The notes: a model not told the origin generated them from the letters alone. 17,207 bases of DNA from B75-G9 sp964564905 (GCA_964564905.1 CAZMCI010000019.1:1-17207); one strand, 5' to 3'. Positions 5,583 through 13,559 are shown, numbered from the stretch's first letter. A program made the numbers and translations.

Positions 5583-7439
5583 ATGATAAATATGGAGCCC
5601 AACCCATGGGGAAAGTTCAAACGAGACGTGCGTGAAGCAGTTGAAGGAGCTTTATTCGAGTTAGGCTGGAAACCTCCAAAACCGGTAGAAGACACGCTAG
5701 AGTTTCCTCCCGATCCAAAGTTCGGAGATCTAGCGTCCACCATTTGCTTCGAACTCGCGAAAGCCTTGCATAAATCTCCGACTTGGCTTGCCACGGAACT
5801 TTCCAAGGCGATAAAACCCTCTGGTCTTATCACAAAGGTCGAGACAGCTGGAAACTACATCAATTTCTTCGTAGATGTTCCGGAGTTGGCCACCCTCACG
5901 TTTTCCGCGATCGAAAAATCTGGCGATAGGTACGGCCATCTTGATCTGGGACGCGGAAAAGTCATAGTGGAGCATACCAGCGTGAATCCAACCAAACCAC
6001 TTCACATAGGACATGGACGGAATGCTGTGATTGGAGACACGATAGCCAGAATTCTAAACGCAATCGGATACCACGTCGAGGTCCACAATTATATAGATGA
6101 CATGGGGAGACAGATGGCAGAAACTTTGCTTGCAAACGCATTCGTAAAGAAGAAACCAAGGGCAAAGTTCGACCACGTGCTTGGCCTCATCTACGCGGAA
6201 ATGCACCGCCGTTTGGGACAGGATGCCAAACTGGATGCACAGGTCCGAGAGATACTGTCCGACTTGGAACGTGGAGGAGAAAAGTGGTCTCAAATGGCAA
6301 GACGTTTGGCCGAACGATGTGTCAAGGCGAACCTAGAGACCACAGATCGCCTTGGGATAAACTATGATTTGCTGGTGTGGGAAAGTGACCTCGCACGATC
6401 TGGGATCCTAGATGAGACGCTCAAACAGCTTATGGCCACCAACAGGGTAATAGACGGCACGGATGAACGGGCGGGAGCCATGATCCTGAGCCTCTCCGAT
6501 TTTGGTATTGAGGACAAAGTCCTGGTACGCTCCGATGGAACGGCCGTGTATACCGCCCGTGATATAGCGTACCAGCTCTGGAAGTTCGGAAGAACAAAAA
6601 CCGGGTTGAAATTCAAAATCCACTCCAAACGACCTGATGGGAGAACCACTTTTACAACTTCCCAGCGTGGGAGATTCGTTCGGAAATTCGGCCGCGCCGA
6701 CAAAGTTATAAATGTGGTTGGGGCTGAACAAAAATTTCCCCAGCGGGTGGTCTTCATTGCTCTTAAGATCCTCGGATATGAGCAAGAGTTTCTAAACTCC
6801 CATCATCTGGCGTATGAGCACGTGTGGCTGCCGAGCGGAAGGTTCTCCGGACGAAAGGGCACGTGGGTGGGGTTCTCCCTGGACGATGTAGTGGAAGAGG
6901 CCGTGGCCCGAGCCTACGCGATCATAAAAGAACATGCTCCGGAGACGAGTGAAAAATTCAAACGTGAGGCAGCCGAAGCTGTTGGTGTTGGGGCGGTGAG
7001 GTATTCCCTACTGGCTACCTCTCCGGAAAAACGCATAACCTTTCGATGGGAGGATGCTCTGAACTTCGATCGAAACAGCGGGCCGGCCATTCAATATTCT
7101 CATGCGAGGGCATGCAGCATCCTACGGAAAGCTAGAAGACCACACGTAAGACATCGGCCCGAAGTATTGAAGCTGCCGCAGGAACAGCACCTTATAAAAC
7201 TCCTCGCACGATTTCCCGATGTCACGCGTGAGGCCGGAGAACACCTTCAGCCTCATTTACTCCCCATGTACGCAGCAGAACTGGCGTTATCGTTTAACAA
7301 ATTTTACGAAGCAGCTCCCGTGATCGATGCGGAAACGACAGAAATACGTGCGGCCCGCATACGCCTTGTAAACTGCGTCCGGGTGGTCTTACGAAATGTG
7401 CTTCATCTGATGGGGATTCCAGCACCAGAGCGGATGTGA
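5583..7439 (+). CDS. argS: arginyl-tRNA synthetase
   Basis: This class I synthetase charges tRNA-Arg with arginine. The 618-aa protein has the N-terminal Add-1 domain (about 8-105), then VEHTSVNPTKPLHIGHGRN with HIGH at residues 141-144. The inserted fold follows (VVGAEQKFPQRVV), then FSGRKGT in place of the classical KMSK loop, as is common in archaeal ArgRS. The anticodon-binding domain includes LNFDRNSGPAIQYSHARACS and ends in MGIPAPERM, as ArgRS proteins usually do. ATG 5583 is used here; ATG 5592 is an equally possible start. The gene runs tail to tail with the UPF0282 gene, leaving 6 nt between stops. Confidence 0.96.
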   Translation: MINMEPNPWGKFKRDVREAVEGALFELGWKPPKPVEDTLEFPPDPKFGDLASTICFELAKALHKSPTWLATELSKAIKPSGLITKVETAGNYINFFVDVPELATLTFSAIEKSGDRYGHLDLGRGKVIVEHTSVNPTKPLHIGHGRNAVIGDTIARILNAIGYHVEVHNYIDDMGRQMAETLLANAFVKKKPRAKFDHVLGLIYAEMHRRLGQDAKLDAQVREILSDLERGGEKWSQMARRLAERCVKANLETTDRLGINYDLLVWESDLARSGILDETLKQLMATNRVIDGTDERAGAMILSLSDFGIEDKVLVRSDGTAVYTARDIAYQLWKFGRTKTGLKFKIHSKRPDGRTTFTTSQRGRFVRKFGRADKVINVVGAEQKFPQRVVFIALKILGYEQEFLNSHHLAYEHVWLPSGRFSGRKGTWVGFSLDDVVEEAVARAYAIIKEHAPETSEKFKREAAEAVGVGAVRYSLLATSPEKRITFRWEDALNFDRNSGPAIQYSHARACSILRKARRPHVRHRPEVLKLPQEQHLIKLLARFPDVTREAGEHLQPHLLPMYAAELALSFNKFYEAAPVIDAETTEIRAARIRLVNCVRVVLRNVLHLMGIPAPERM

Positions 7440-7445
7440 CACGCT

Positions 7446-8390
7446 TCAACCGTGCATTCCCAGCTCTCCCCTCTCCAGTCTTAAGTACCACTCTTTGCTT
7501 ACTGGCTCTTTGGCATGCAGCTCCTTCCGCATGGCCTCGAGCAGCATGGGGGGCTCTCCCAAAAGCTCGGATGCCGAAATCACCCTGTGCTTGCATCGTT
7601 CAGCCTCGTGGTGTACAGGACGTAAATATTCTGGATAATCCAACGATCTCAGCAGATGATGATCAATTACGGTTGTTGGTATCTTTTTGACCAATTCTCT
7701 CATATTCTCAAGCGCCCTATTGAGACTTCCTTCGTCGATTTTGAAATTTTTGAGATATAACGGGGGACCGCCCACCACGAGAAGGTCCGGCCGATGGTCC
7801 AATATGAAGCGTAACGCTCTTTCGTCAACAGGTCCCTGGACATCGGATGCGTGTACAAACGAGCATTTTGACGTCCGAACCGCGGTCATCAGTACATATC
7901 CAAGCTGTGTGCCAAGAGTTCCATGAAAAACGGGTTTTGAGAACTCCAATCTTGTCTCACCGAATTCAAATTTTTTGCCATCCGCAACTTCAATTTTATC
8001 GGCCACCCTCGAGCCAAATTTTCTGAACATGTAACCCCGCTTTCGTTGACTGGAGTTTATGTTTGCCGAAATGTCCNNNNNNNNNNTCCCTCGATAAAGA
8101 CGCTCAGCCAGTTCCGGCGAACTCCAGGTCCATGTCCAGTCCTCAAAATTTGGAACATAGTGATCAAAATGGTAGTGACTTATGACGAGTACATCTGCCC
8201 CACGTGCAGCTTCCATTATTCGCTGACGGGAGCTGGCAAGGGCCAAATATTCTCGTTGGTGGGGGGGAAGATTAAACCTGGGCCCAAGGGCAGACCCAGG
8301 GTCGATGAGTAAGGTGAGGCTACCGGTTTCGACTAGGGTGGCCATACTACGCACGCCAAAACTCTCAAAAGCCAGGGGTAGGACCCTCAT
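7446..8390 (-). CDS. UPF0282-type metallo-beta-lactamase-fold hydrolase (contains N gap)
   Basis: The metal-binding motif SHYHFDH gives His72, His74, Asp76 and His77, counted from ATG 8390. The start MRVLPLAFESFGVRSMATLVET and IDPGSALGP match the archaeal UPF0282 family of MBL-fold proteins, whose substrate is unknown. Later metal-ligand candidates are HGTLG, HASDVQGP and DHHLLR. The open frame extends upstream to 8489, but that part is unlike the family and covers the promoter region, so I chose 8390, which has a GAGGGGG ribosome site. Ten Ns at 8077-8086 interrupt the sequence after LYRG. The frame is the same on both sides, giving about 314 aa. It is probably cytoplasmic and divergent from the PAC2 gene. 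Confidence 0.86.
   Translation of the reverse strand: MRVLPLAFESFGVRSMATLVETGSLTLLIDPGSALGPRFNLPPHQREYLALASSRQRIMEAARGADVLVISHYHFDHYVPNFEDWTWTWSSPELAERLYRGXXXXDISANINSSQRKRGYMFRKFGSRVADKIEVADGKKFEFGETRLEFSKPVFHGTLGTQLGYVLMTAVRTSKCSFVHASDVQGPVDERALRFILDHRPDLLVVGGPPLYLKNFKIDEGSLNRALENMRELVKKIPTTVIDHHLLRSLDYPEYLRPVHHEAERCKHRVISASELLGEPPMLLEAMRKELHAKEPVSKEWYLRLERGELGMHG
8077..8086. other. assembly gap, 10 Ns
   Basis: Ten undetermined bases lie inside the UPF0282 gene. The reading frame is maintained across them, so the true missing length is probably near 10 or differs by a multiple of 3. Confidence 0.95.
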
Positions 8391-8443
8391 TTCCCCCTCA
8401 CAGATCGAAGCACCGTTCATCAAGCGATATCCCTTCACCGTGA

Positions 8444-8451
8444 GATTTAAA
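8444..8451. promoter_or_regulatory. TATA box (ATTTAAAT) of the PAC2 operon, possibly bidirectional
   Basis: The palindromic ATTTAAAT lies 25-32 nt before ATG 8476, which would make the PAC2 operon transcript essentially leaderless. Read leftward it would give the UPF0282 gene a leader of about 30 nt. Confidence 0.6.
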
Positions 8452-8475
8452 TTACTCCTTCCTTCAGTATTTAAG

Positions 8476-9207
8476 ATGTCCCATTTCAATTATCTGGACG
8501 GGTCAAAGCTAAAGAATCCGGTACTGGTAGCAGGGTTTCCAGGGATTGCCAACATTGGTAAGCTCGCGGTCGAGTATCTAATCCACAGACTCGAAGCCAC
8601 CAAGTTCGCAGAGTTATATTCCGAATATTTTCCGGAGTGGACCATTCAAGAGGGAGATACGCTCAAAACGCTTAAAATGGATTTCTTCAGAGCCAGACCT
8701 CCTGCGTTGAAACACGACCTTCTGTTGGTCACATCCGATGCCCAAGCAGCTACTCCCTTGGGGCAGTACGTGCTCACAGGAGAGACACTGGATTTCGCAA
8801 AAAAACACGGAACAGAAACCGTGATAACGATGGCAGCCTATGTGCTTTCACAGAATGAACCCGTGAATAAAAGGGTCATGGGCGCAGCTTCCCACTCTGA
8901 GTTGAACGAGTTACTTGAAAAACATGGGGTCTCACTTATTAATGGAGGTATGATAGTGGGAATGAACGGCTTGCTTCCTGCGTTGGCCGCATCTCGCGGG
9001 ATGAGGGGTTTCTGTCTGCTTGGCACGACCAAAGGAGGGTTGCTGGACGTTGAAGCCAGTGAAGCCATTCTTCGGGTTTTACAGGCAATACTTGGTTTTG
9101 AAGTGGATCTACAGGAGCTCCATCAACATGCTCTTTATTTTCCCAAGCTCAAGCCCATACTCAAGTCATCGAGAGAATTTGAGGATGAGTTAAGCTACAT
9201 CCGCTAA
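8476..9207 (+). CDS. PAC2 family protein (proteasome assembly chaperone-like)
   Basis: This 243-aa protein belongs to the PAC2 family, which includes the archaeal PbaB-type proteasome assembly chaperone homologues. Typical features are LVAGFPGIANIGKLAVEYLI at the N-terminus, the mid segment DLLLVTSDAQAATPLGQYVL, the TVITMAAYV strand and the NGGMIVGMNGLLPALAASRG glycine-rich segment. The role in proteasome assembly is inferred from the family only; several archaeal PAC2 paralogues have no known function. The open frame extends upstream to 8305, but ATG 8476 is the family-type start and lies at the right distance from TATA 8444-8451. It heads a four-gene operon with a peptidase next, which fits a protein-turnover theme. 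Confidence 0.85.
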   Translation: MSHFNYLDGSKLKNPVLVAGFPGIANIGKLAVEYLIHRLEATKFAELYSEYFPEWTIQEGDTLKTLKMDFFRARPPALKHDLLLVTSDAQAATPLGQYVLTGETLDFAKKHGTETVITMAAYVLSQNEPVNKRVMGAASHSELNELLEKHGVSLINGGMIVGMNGLLPALAASRGMRGFCLLGTTKGGLLDVEASEAILRVLQAILGFEVDLQELHQHALYFPKLKPILKSSREFEDELSYIR

Positions 9208-9254
9208 ACCGTTTCGCGCTTGAAGACCCAAAATGTCCGGATTGGAGTGATGAA

Positions 9255-10391
9255 ATGACCGAACTTTCCAAAAATGAAATGAGAAGAATAGCGAGAATTT
9301 TCGTGAGAAACTCAATGCAGATAGGAAAAAAAGGTCACGACGCCGTGAGGATATTGTACAACCGAACAGACCCGAGTTGTGAGAAATTTGCTTTAATGGT
9401 GGAAGAGGAATGCTGGAAAGTAGGTGCACACACACTTTTTTTGGACCATTCATCGCGGAGACAGAGGCTCAAGTACCTACTTTCTCCGAAGGATTCTCTG
9501 CGCGAGATGAGTCCTTTTTCAGAGGCTATAGCCAAACGGGCCGACGTGTTAATTTATATCGGCGAGGAGGACGAACCGAACTGGGCAAAGGGGCTCGAGA
9601 ACAGGGTTAAACTCACTGCACCCGTTCGTGAAAAACTACATGAGATCACGGACAGACGGAAGACTCGATGGGCGTATTTCGGATGGCCGATACCAGGTAC
9701 CGCTCAAGCTTGCGGATGTCCGGTGAACAAGTTCAGGGAAATTTTCTTTCGCAGCATCAGAAAGACCTTTTCCAAGGATCTGCCGAGGCTCTGTAAATTT
9801 TATCATGACGCGCTCGTTGGAAAACGGAGTGTTCGGATTACCTCAGATGATGGCACAGACCTGGAGTTTCGGATAAAGGGCCGTCCTGTGTTGGTGGACG
9901 ATGGGAAAATATCCAAAGAAGACATGGCACGGGGCGATGTGGGGGTCAATATCCCTGCGGGCGAAGTATTCATTGCACCCCTCGAGACAAGCGCGAACGG
10001 GGAGATCCTGTTCGAAAAGGTCGCGATTCCAGGTTTCGGGAGACTTGAGGGGCTCAAACTCAAATTTAGAAGGGGCAAGGTCGTGAAATATCGCGCCGAA
10101 CATGGTACGAGGGTCTTCACCAAGTTTTTGCATGCCAATTCGGGAGAAAAGGACCGAATAGGAGAATTCGGGATAGGTACAAACCCCGGAGCTGCTTATA
10201 CCGGAGGAAGCATAATAGTAGACGAAAAAATTTTTGGCACGATCCACATAGCCATAGGCAACAATCTCGGAGCTTACCATGGCAAAAACAGGGCTTCCAG
10301 TCACTTGGATATGATCAAAGACATGAGGAGAGGAGATGTCTTTGTGGACGGCGAAATTATTATGCATGGAGGGAAACCAAAAAGATGGTGA
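9255..10391 (+). CDS. M29-type (thermophilic) metallo-aminopeptidase
   Basis: This 378-aa protein resembles family M29 aminopeptidases (the AmpS/AmpT type), which remove N-terminal residues from peptides with a two-metal centre. The expected ligands appear in order: Glu237 in NIPAGEVFIAP, Glu304 in GEFGIGTNPGA, His331 in TIHIAIGNN, and His350 and Asp352 in SSHLDM. The N-terminal half, about residues 1-185, is more divergent, with a Cys-rich QACGCPVN at 151-158. There is no signal peptide, so it is cytoplasmic. The start ATG 9255 follows GGAGTGA by 4 nt. It lies 47 nt after the PAC2 gene and 3 nt before the small membrane gene, so the operon is tight. A role in trimming proteasome products is inference. 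Confidence 0.87.
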   Translation: MTELSKNEMRRIARIFVRNSMQIGKKGHDAVRILYNRTDPSCEKFALMVEEECWKVGAHTLFLDHSSRRQRLKYLLSPKDSLREMSPFSEAIAKRADVLIYIGEEDEPNWAKGLENRVKLTAPVREKLHEITDRRKTRWAYFGWPIPGTAQACGCPVNKFREIFFRSIRKTFSKDLPRLCKFYHDALVGKRSVRITSDDGTDLEFRIKGRPVLVDDGKISKEDMARGDVGVNIPAGEVFIAPLETSANGEILFEKVAIPGFGRLEGLKLKFRRGKVVKYRAEHGTRVFTKFLHANSGEKDRIGEFGIGTNPGAAYTGGSIIVDEKIFGTIHIAIGNNLGAYHGKNRASSHLDMIKDMRRGDVFVDGEIIMHGGKPKRW

Positions 10392-10394
10392 GCC

Positions 10395-10634
10395 GTGGTG
10401 GATGTCCAAACTATTATACTTTTGTTTGACATGGCCCTGCTCCTGTTTGAGATCGTTGTGATATGGTTGATCCTTACCCACTTTCGCAAGCTAGATGAAC
10501 ACACAAAAGCATTAGACAGGCACATCGAGAAAATTGACGCCCATATAAACGAACTTGAACAGCATGCAAGGTATACCGAACAGATCGTAGAGAAAATCAC
10601 CTCCGGCTCGAAAGGAAAAAAGTATATCAGATAA
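10395..10634 (+). CDS. small membrane protein with a histidine-heptad coiled coil
   Basis: This 79-aa protein has one membrane helix (about residues 6-28, IILLFDMALLLFEIVVIWLIL) followed by a coiled coil (about 29-68) and a basic tail (GSKGKKYIR). Histidines fall exactly every seven residues at 29, 36, 43, 50 and 57. The a-type position alternates with Leu/Ile in LDEHTKA, LDRHIEK, IDAHINE and LEQHARY. The His residues thus occupy one core face. I know no function for it; a metal or tetrapyrrole site, or pH-sensitive oligomerisation, is speculation. The start is GTG 10395, with GTG 10398 as the alternative, 3 nt after the aminopeptidase stop. Radical SAM protein A begins 18 nt after it, so the three genes are cotranscribed. 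Confidence 0.8.
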   Translation: MVDVQTIILLFDMALLLFEIVVIWLILTHFRKLDEHTKALDRHIEKIDAHINELEQHARYTEQIVEKITSGSKGKKYIR

Positions 10635-10652
10635 AAACTGAGAAGAAAAAAC

Positions 10653-12290
10653 ATGCTATCGTCATTGGTTTCCGCCATAAAACGGTCTGATAAAACGGGT
10701 GAAGGACACACAGCTCAGGGAACGAAGGGAACCACGATCGTCCTAACCTCTGACCTGCCAACGATGAGCGATTTTGGAGGAGATCCGTTCATAGCATTTC
10801 TTTCTACATTTCCCCATCGAATCGTTAGGCCAATTTTAAAGAAGTATTTTAAACCGCAGCTGGATGAGGAAGGGAGACCGAAATTTGTCTCCTATGGTCT
10901 TCGTAGAATTGAGTCGATTCTCTCCCGGGAGTTCGGAGAGGAAAACGTGGTCGTTGCTCATCCAGAGACATTAGACAGGTTCGTTGGGAGTGAGACACGA
11001 CTGATAGGGATCTCAAGCCATGATCCACTGGGATTTGCTTACGTGAGCAGGACGTATAACTCCCTTTTGGGATTCGGCGGAGACTCAGTAAACTACTTTT
11101 ATTTTCGGCAACTCATGAGACATCCGGTCATACGAAACAGGAATAAGGAAAGAACTAAGGTGATGGTCGGTGGGCCCGGGGTCTGGCAAATAAAAGAAAT
11201 GAATCTACAACATGAACTTGGCATAGACATTCTCGTACACGGGGATGCGGAACACGATCTGACGAACTTGGTACACGATGTGCTTGACGGAAAAAAAATA
11301 GAAGAGGAGGTGGTGATGGGACCCGTGGATCCAGAGAGGGACAACATTCCACCGATAACCAAACCAGCGAGTTATGGTTGTGTGGAGATCACCCGCGGAT
11401 GTGGCAGGGGATGCCGGTTCTGCCATCCGACCACAAGAAAACGTTACTCGTTTCCAATCGAGTTCGTGATGAAAGAAGTTGAAGTCAACGTAAAAGGAGG
11501 ACTGAAATCAATATTTGTGATCACCGACGATATTTTTCTGTACGAGGTCCAGCCCCGGTTCGTGCCAAATCGGGAAAAAGTCGTGGAATTGTTCTCCAAA
11601 ATAGCTCAGTTCCCTGGAGTTGAGGAGATCCATCTGTCCCATGCGGCGATGGCGCCAGTCGTGGTCGACCCAAAGATGATAGAGGAGTTGAGCCCGATCC
11701 TACTGGAAAAAACTAAACGTCGTTTAAATGGAAAGCCCTACGTGACCGTGGAGATCGGTATCGAAACCGGAAGCGTCAGATTAATGAAGCTGGGCATGCG
11801 TGGGAAGGCCCTTCCGTTTGATGTGGAGCAATGGCAGGAGATAGTCGACACCGGGCTTGGCATACTGAACGATAACTCGTGGTATCCCCTTTGCACTTTT
11901 TTGGTAGGCTCGCCGGACGAAACCGAAAACGATACGCTTGCGACACTGGAGCTGTTCGACAAAATAAAGGATAAAAAATTGCTTTACGTCCCGGTTCTCT
12001 TTATTCCGATCAAGGGCACAGCTTGGGAGACGGAAAAATGTGTTGGGTTTGAGAATATAACTGAACTTCAGTGGGAAGTGATCTCGTCTGCTTGGGATCG
12101 AAATATAAAGATATGGAAGAAAGAGGACGAACGGATATTGAAAACCATCGGATTTTTCTTCTATTGGGCATATCTCAGGTGGAAATATGGGGCCAAAAGC
12201 ATCAGGCCGGTGATGAAGTTTTTGGGTTTGTCAAATTTTTCACTTTTGAAATTGGTGGCATCACAGCCTCAGACGAATATAAAAAAATAA
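10653..12290 (+). CDS. radical SAM protein A with N-terminal B12-binding-type domain
   Basis: In this 545-aa protein the SAM-binding cluster motif is Cys250-x3-Cys254-x2-Cys257 in EITRGCGRGCRFC. The N-terminal part (about 27-215) looks like the Rossmann-type B12-binding domain of class B radical SAM enzymes, with IGISSHDPLGF (118-128) and VGGPGVWQI (172-180). However, the DxHxxG cobalt-ligand motif is absent as such; the nearest match is SSHDPLG. Later motifs EIGIETGSVRLMKLGMRGKALPF and LVGSPDET fit the radical SAM barrel. The C-terminus has aromatic, basic helices. The reaction and substrate are unknown. It is last in the PAC2-M29-small membrane protein operon and paralogous to radical SAM protein B at 15526. 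The ribosome site before ATG 10653 is weak (GAGAAG). Confidence 0.87.
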   Translation: MLSSLVSAIKRSDKTGEGHTAQGTKGTTIVLTSDLPTMSDFGGDPFIAFLSTFPHRIVRPILKKYFKPQLDEEGRPKFVSYGLRRIESILSREFGEENVVVAHPETLDRFVGSETRLIGISSHDPLGFAYVSRTYNSLLGFGGDSVNYFYFRQLMRHPVIRNRNKERTKVMVGGPGVWQIKEMNLQHELGIDILVHGDAEHDLTNLVHDVLDGKKIEEEVVMGPVDPERDNIPPITKPASYGCVEITRGCGRGCRFCHPTTRKRYSFPIEFVMKEVEVNVKGGLKSIFVITDDIFLYEVQPRFVPNREKVVELFSKIAQFPGVEEIHLSHAAMAPVVVDPKMIEELSPILLEKTKRRLNGKPYVTVEIGIETGSVRLMKLGMRGKALPFDVEQWQEIVDTGLGILNDNSWYPLCTFLVGSPDETENDTLATLELFDKIKDKKLLYVPVLFIPIKGTAWETEKCVGFENITELQWEVISSAWDRNIKIWKKEDERILKTIGFFFYWAYLRWKYGAKSIRPVMKFLGLSNFSLLKLVASQPQTNIKK

Positions 12291-12296
12291 AAAGGG
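12279..12296 (-). terminator. T-rich terminator of the minus-strand membrane protein gene
   Basis: On the minus strand the sequence just past the stop at 12301 reads CCCC, then T5-A-T7. Oligo-T tracts of this kind end archaeal transcription. It overlaps the last codons of the convergent radical SAM gene. Confidence 0.5.
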
Positions 12297-12300
12297 GGCG

Positions 12301-12654
12301 TTATCTGCTCTTTGCGAGCCCGTAAATGACCCTAAGTGCTATGAGGATTGCTCCAGAACCGACGAGCACTGTTATGTTTGCTGCAAGTCTGATGAGTTCA
12401 GTGGGTATCGCCACTCCTGCAGTTGTAATCAGCAGCGTCATGCCGATAGCCGTGACAACGAAAGCAATCGACGCAAACAGGAACGGACCGGTTTCCTTCG
12501 CGGTTATGTTCAGCAGGCCGACGATTACCCCGAGCACCGCTAACCCAACGTAGAGCCAACCCGACGGATTTATGAACGCTGTTCCGAGTGCTATCAACAG
12601 TCCAACGTAAAATGCTACAGGGCCCAAAAGAGAAGTCATGCTTTGTTTGGCCAT
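12301..12654 (-). CDS. small four-helix membrane protein, function unknown
   Basis: This 117-aa protein has four predicted membrane helices at about residues 9-27, 31-49, 58-78 and 89-112. A polar turn NITAKETGPF separates helices 2 and 3. It looks like a conserved archaeal membrane protein, but I cannot assign a function. The start is ATG 12654 with GGAGAGGTT upstream, and TTTAAA at 12688-12693 gives a short leader. It is convergent with radical SAM A, with 10 nt between, and divergent from the methyltransferase, with which it probably shares a promoter region. Confidence 0.78.
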   Translation of the reverse strand: MAKQSMTSLLGPVAFYVGLLIALGTAFINPSGWLYVGLAVLGVIVGLLNITAKETGPFLFASIAFVVTAIGMTLLITTAGVAIPTELIRLAANITVLVGSGAILIALRVIYGLAKSR

Positions 12655-12686
12655 CTAACCTCTCCGAACACACATCAACTCGATAC

Positions 12687-12693
12687 TTTTAAA
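12687..12693. promoter_or_regulatory. shared TATA element between divergent genes
   Basis: TTTTAAA contains the palindrome TTTAAA. It lies 33-39 nt from ATG 12654 on the left and 35-41 nt from GTG 12728 on the right. One element could thus serve both directions with short leaders. No better TATA is visible in the 73-nt gap. Confidence 0.5.
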
Positions 12694-12727
12694 CGTTTTT
12701 CTTTTCTCCAATACATGATGGTTAGGC

Positions 12728-13339
12728 GTGATCGATTTGACTGAGACTACCGTGGTGTTTTACAAGAGTGACGGATATCTGGTAGATCCGGAAGTGTATG
12801 AGCCTGCAGAAGATACGTTTTTCCTCGCCGATAACGTCATGAACTGCGTCGGAAAACGTGTCTTGGAACTGGGTACCGGATGTGGATTGATCGCAGTGTG
12901 GGCCGCGAAACAGGGAGGGCAAGTGGTGGCAACCGATATAAACAAAAAAGCATTGGAGTGTGCGAAAAAAAATGCTTTGGCCCATGGAGTTTTGCCCCGT
13001 GTAGACTTTAGGTTAGGCAATCTTTTCGACCCGGTTCGCGGTGAACGCTTCGATTTGATCCTTTTTAATCCACCATATCTTCCTGAAGTTCCCCACACGG
13101 GAAAGTCCATCATCGATAGGGCCTGGGACGCCGGGATGGATGGCAGGGCAGTGATAGACCCTTTTGTGGACGAATTGCCAGACCATTTAACGAAAAACGG
13201 CCATGCACTGTTTATCCAATCGTCGCTCTCCACCCCAGAAAAAACTGTGCAAAAATTGGCCGAACGAAATTTCACCGTTGAGATCAAGCAAAAAAAGATG
13301 CCGTTTGAAAAACTTTACCTATTCGATGTCTACAGATGA
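12728..13339 (+). CDS. HemK2/Mtq2-like class I methyltransferase (probable release factor glutamine methylase)
   Basis: This 203-aa SAM-dependent methyltransferase has YEPAEDTFFL (24-33), typical of the Mtq2/HemK2 branch, the SAM loop ELGTGCG (47-53), VVATDIN (66-72) and the catalytic NPPY (114-117). Family members methylate the glutamine of the GGQ motif in release factor aRF1/eRF1, often together with a Trm112 partner. That partner is not in this window. The length is right for the short archaeal and eukaryotic form without the N-terminal domain of bacterial PrmC. The start is GTG 12728 with no clear ribosome site and a short leader. An eL41 gene follows, which fits a translation theme. Confidence 0.88.
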   Translation: MIDLTETTVVFYKSDGYLVDPEVYEPAEDTFFLADNVMNCVGKRVLELGTGCGLIAVWAAKQGGQVVATDINKKALECAKKNALAHGVLPRVDFRLGNLFDPVRGERFDLILFNPPYLPEVPHTGKSIIDRAWDAGMDGRAVIDPFVDELPDHLTKNGHALFIQSSLSTPEKTVQKLAERNFTVEIKQKKMPFEKLYLFDVYR

Positions 13340-13342
13340 TTT

Positions 13343-13357
13343 GGTAAGGTTTTTACC
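13343..13357. promoter_or_regulatory. inverted repeat with TATA-like core before eL41
   Basis: GGTAA-GGTTT-TTACC is a short inverted repeat just after the methyltransferase stop. Its T-rich core lies about 27-34 nt upstream of GTG 13384, so it may be the promoter or an operator for the eL41 gene. The evidence is positional only. Confidence 0.3.
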
Positions 13358-13383
13358 CTAACAGCTTCAAGTCCAACAAGCTG

Positions 13384-13503
13384 GTGATACTTACGGGAAA
13401 AAGGCCTAGAAAATGGAAAAAAAAGGGACGCATGCGCTGGAAATGGGTACGAAAACGGATGCGACGAAAGCTTCGCAGGATCAAACAGAGGACGGGCGCA
13501 TAA
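13384..13503 (+). CDS. rpl41e: 50S ribosomal protein eL41
   Basis: This 39-aa ORF lies in the otherwise empty stretch after the methyltransferase gene. It is extremely basic, with a run from KRPRKWKKKGRM at residue 6 to MRWKWVRKRMRRKLRRIK at 17-34. This matches my memory of archaeal eL41 proteins such as those of Thermococcales, which share RPRKWKKKGRMRWKW. In the ribosome eL41 is a single helix at the subunit interface. The only standard start that keeps the conserved N-terminal part is GTG 13384; an internal ATG (13432) would remove it. A second frame over the same bases (ATG 13413) gives an acidic, unrecognisable peptide and was rejected. A hairpin follows the stop. Confidence 0.82.
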   Translation: MILTGKRPRKWKKKGRMRWKWVRKRMRRKLRRIKQRTGA

Positions 13504-13505
13504 TT

Positions 13506-13533
13506 GATCGCAGAGGTTAATCTCTGTTCGATC
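13506..13533 (+). other. bulged hairpin after eL41
   Basis: GATCG-CAGAG (13506-13515) pairs with CTCTG-TT-CGATC (13522-13533), a 10-bp stem with a TT bulge and a GTTAAT loop. It starts 2 nt after the eL41 stop. It may protect the mRNA 3' end or act in termination, but no T-run follows. Its GTTCGATCC recalls a tRNA T-loop, but no tRNA can be built around it. Confidence 0.4.
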
Positions 13534-13559
13534 CAAGGTGGTCCCCTCAACCTATTTAT

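Noticed and set aside
2612..7560. Similar CATGGGGGG stretches at about 2630 and 7545 as a repeat
   Set aside because: Both encode the similar peptide PPMLL(Q/E)A in two different minus-strand genes, and the similarity ends there.
8305..8475. Upstream extension of the PAC2 gene
   Set aside because: It is antisense to the start of the UPF0282 gene, covers the TATA box, and adds residues unlike the family.
13413..13517. Second small frame over eL41 starting at ATG 13413
   Set aside because: It gives an acidic peptide without recognisable features, while the other frame matches eL41 closely.
13506..13550. GTTCGATCC at 13526-13534 as part of another tRNA
   Set aside because: No 5-bp T-stem or acceptor helix can be built; the bases form a simple bulged hairpin instead.
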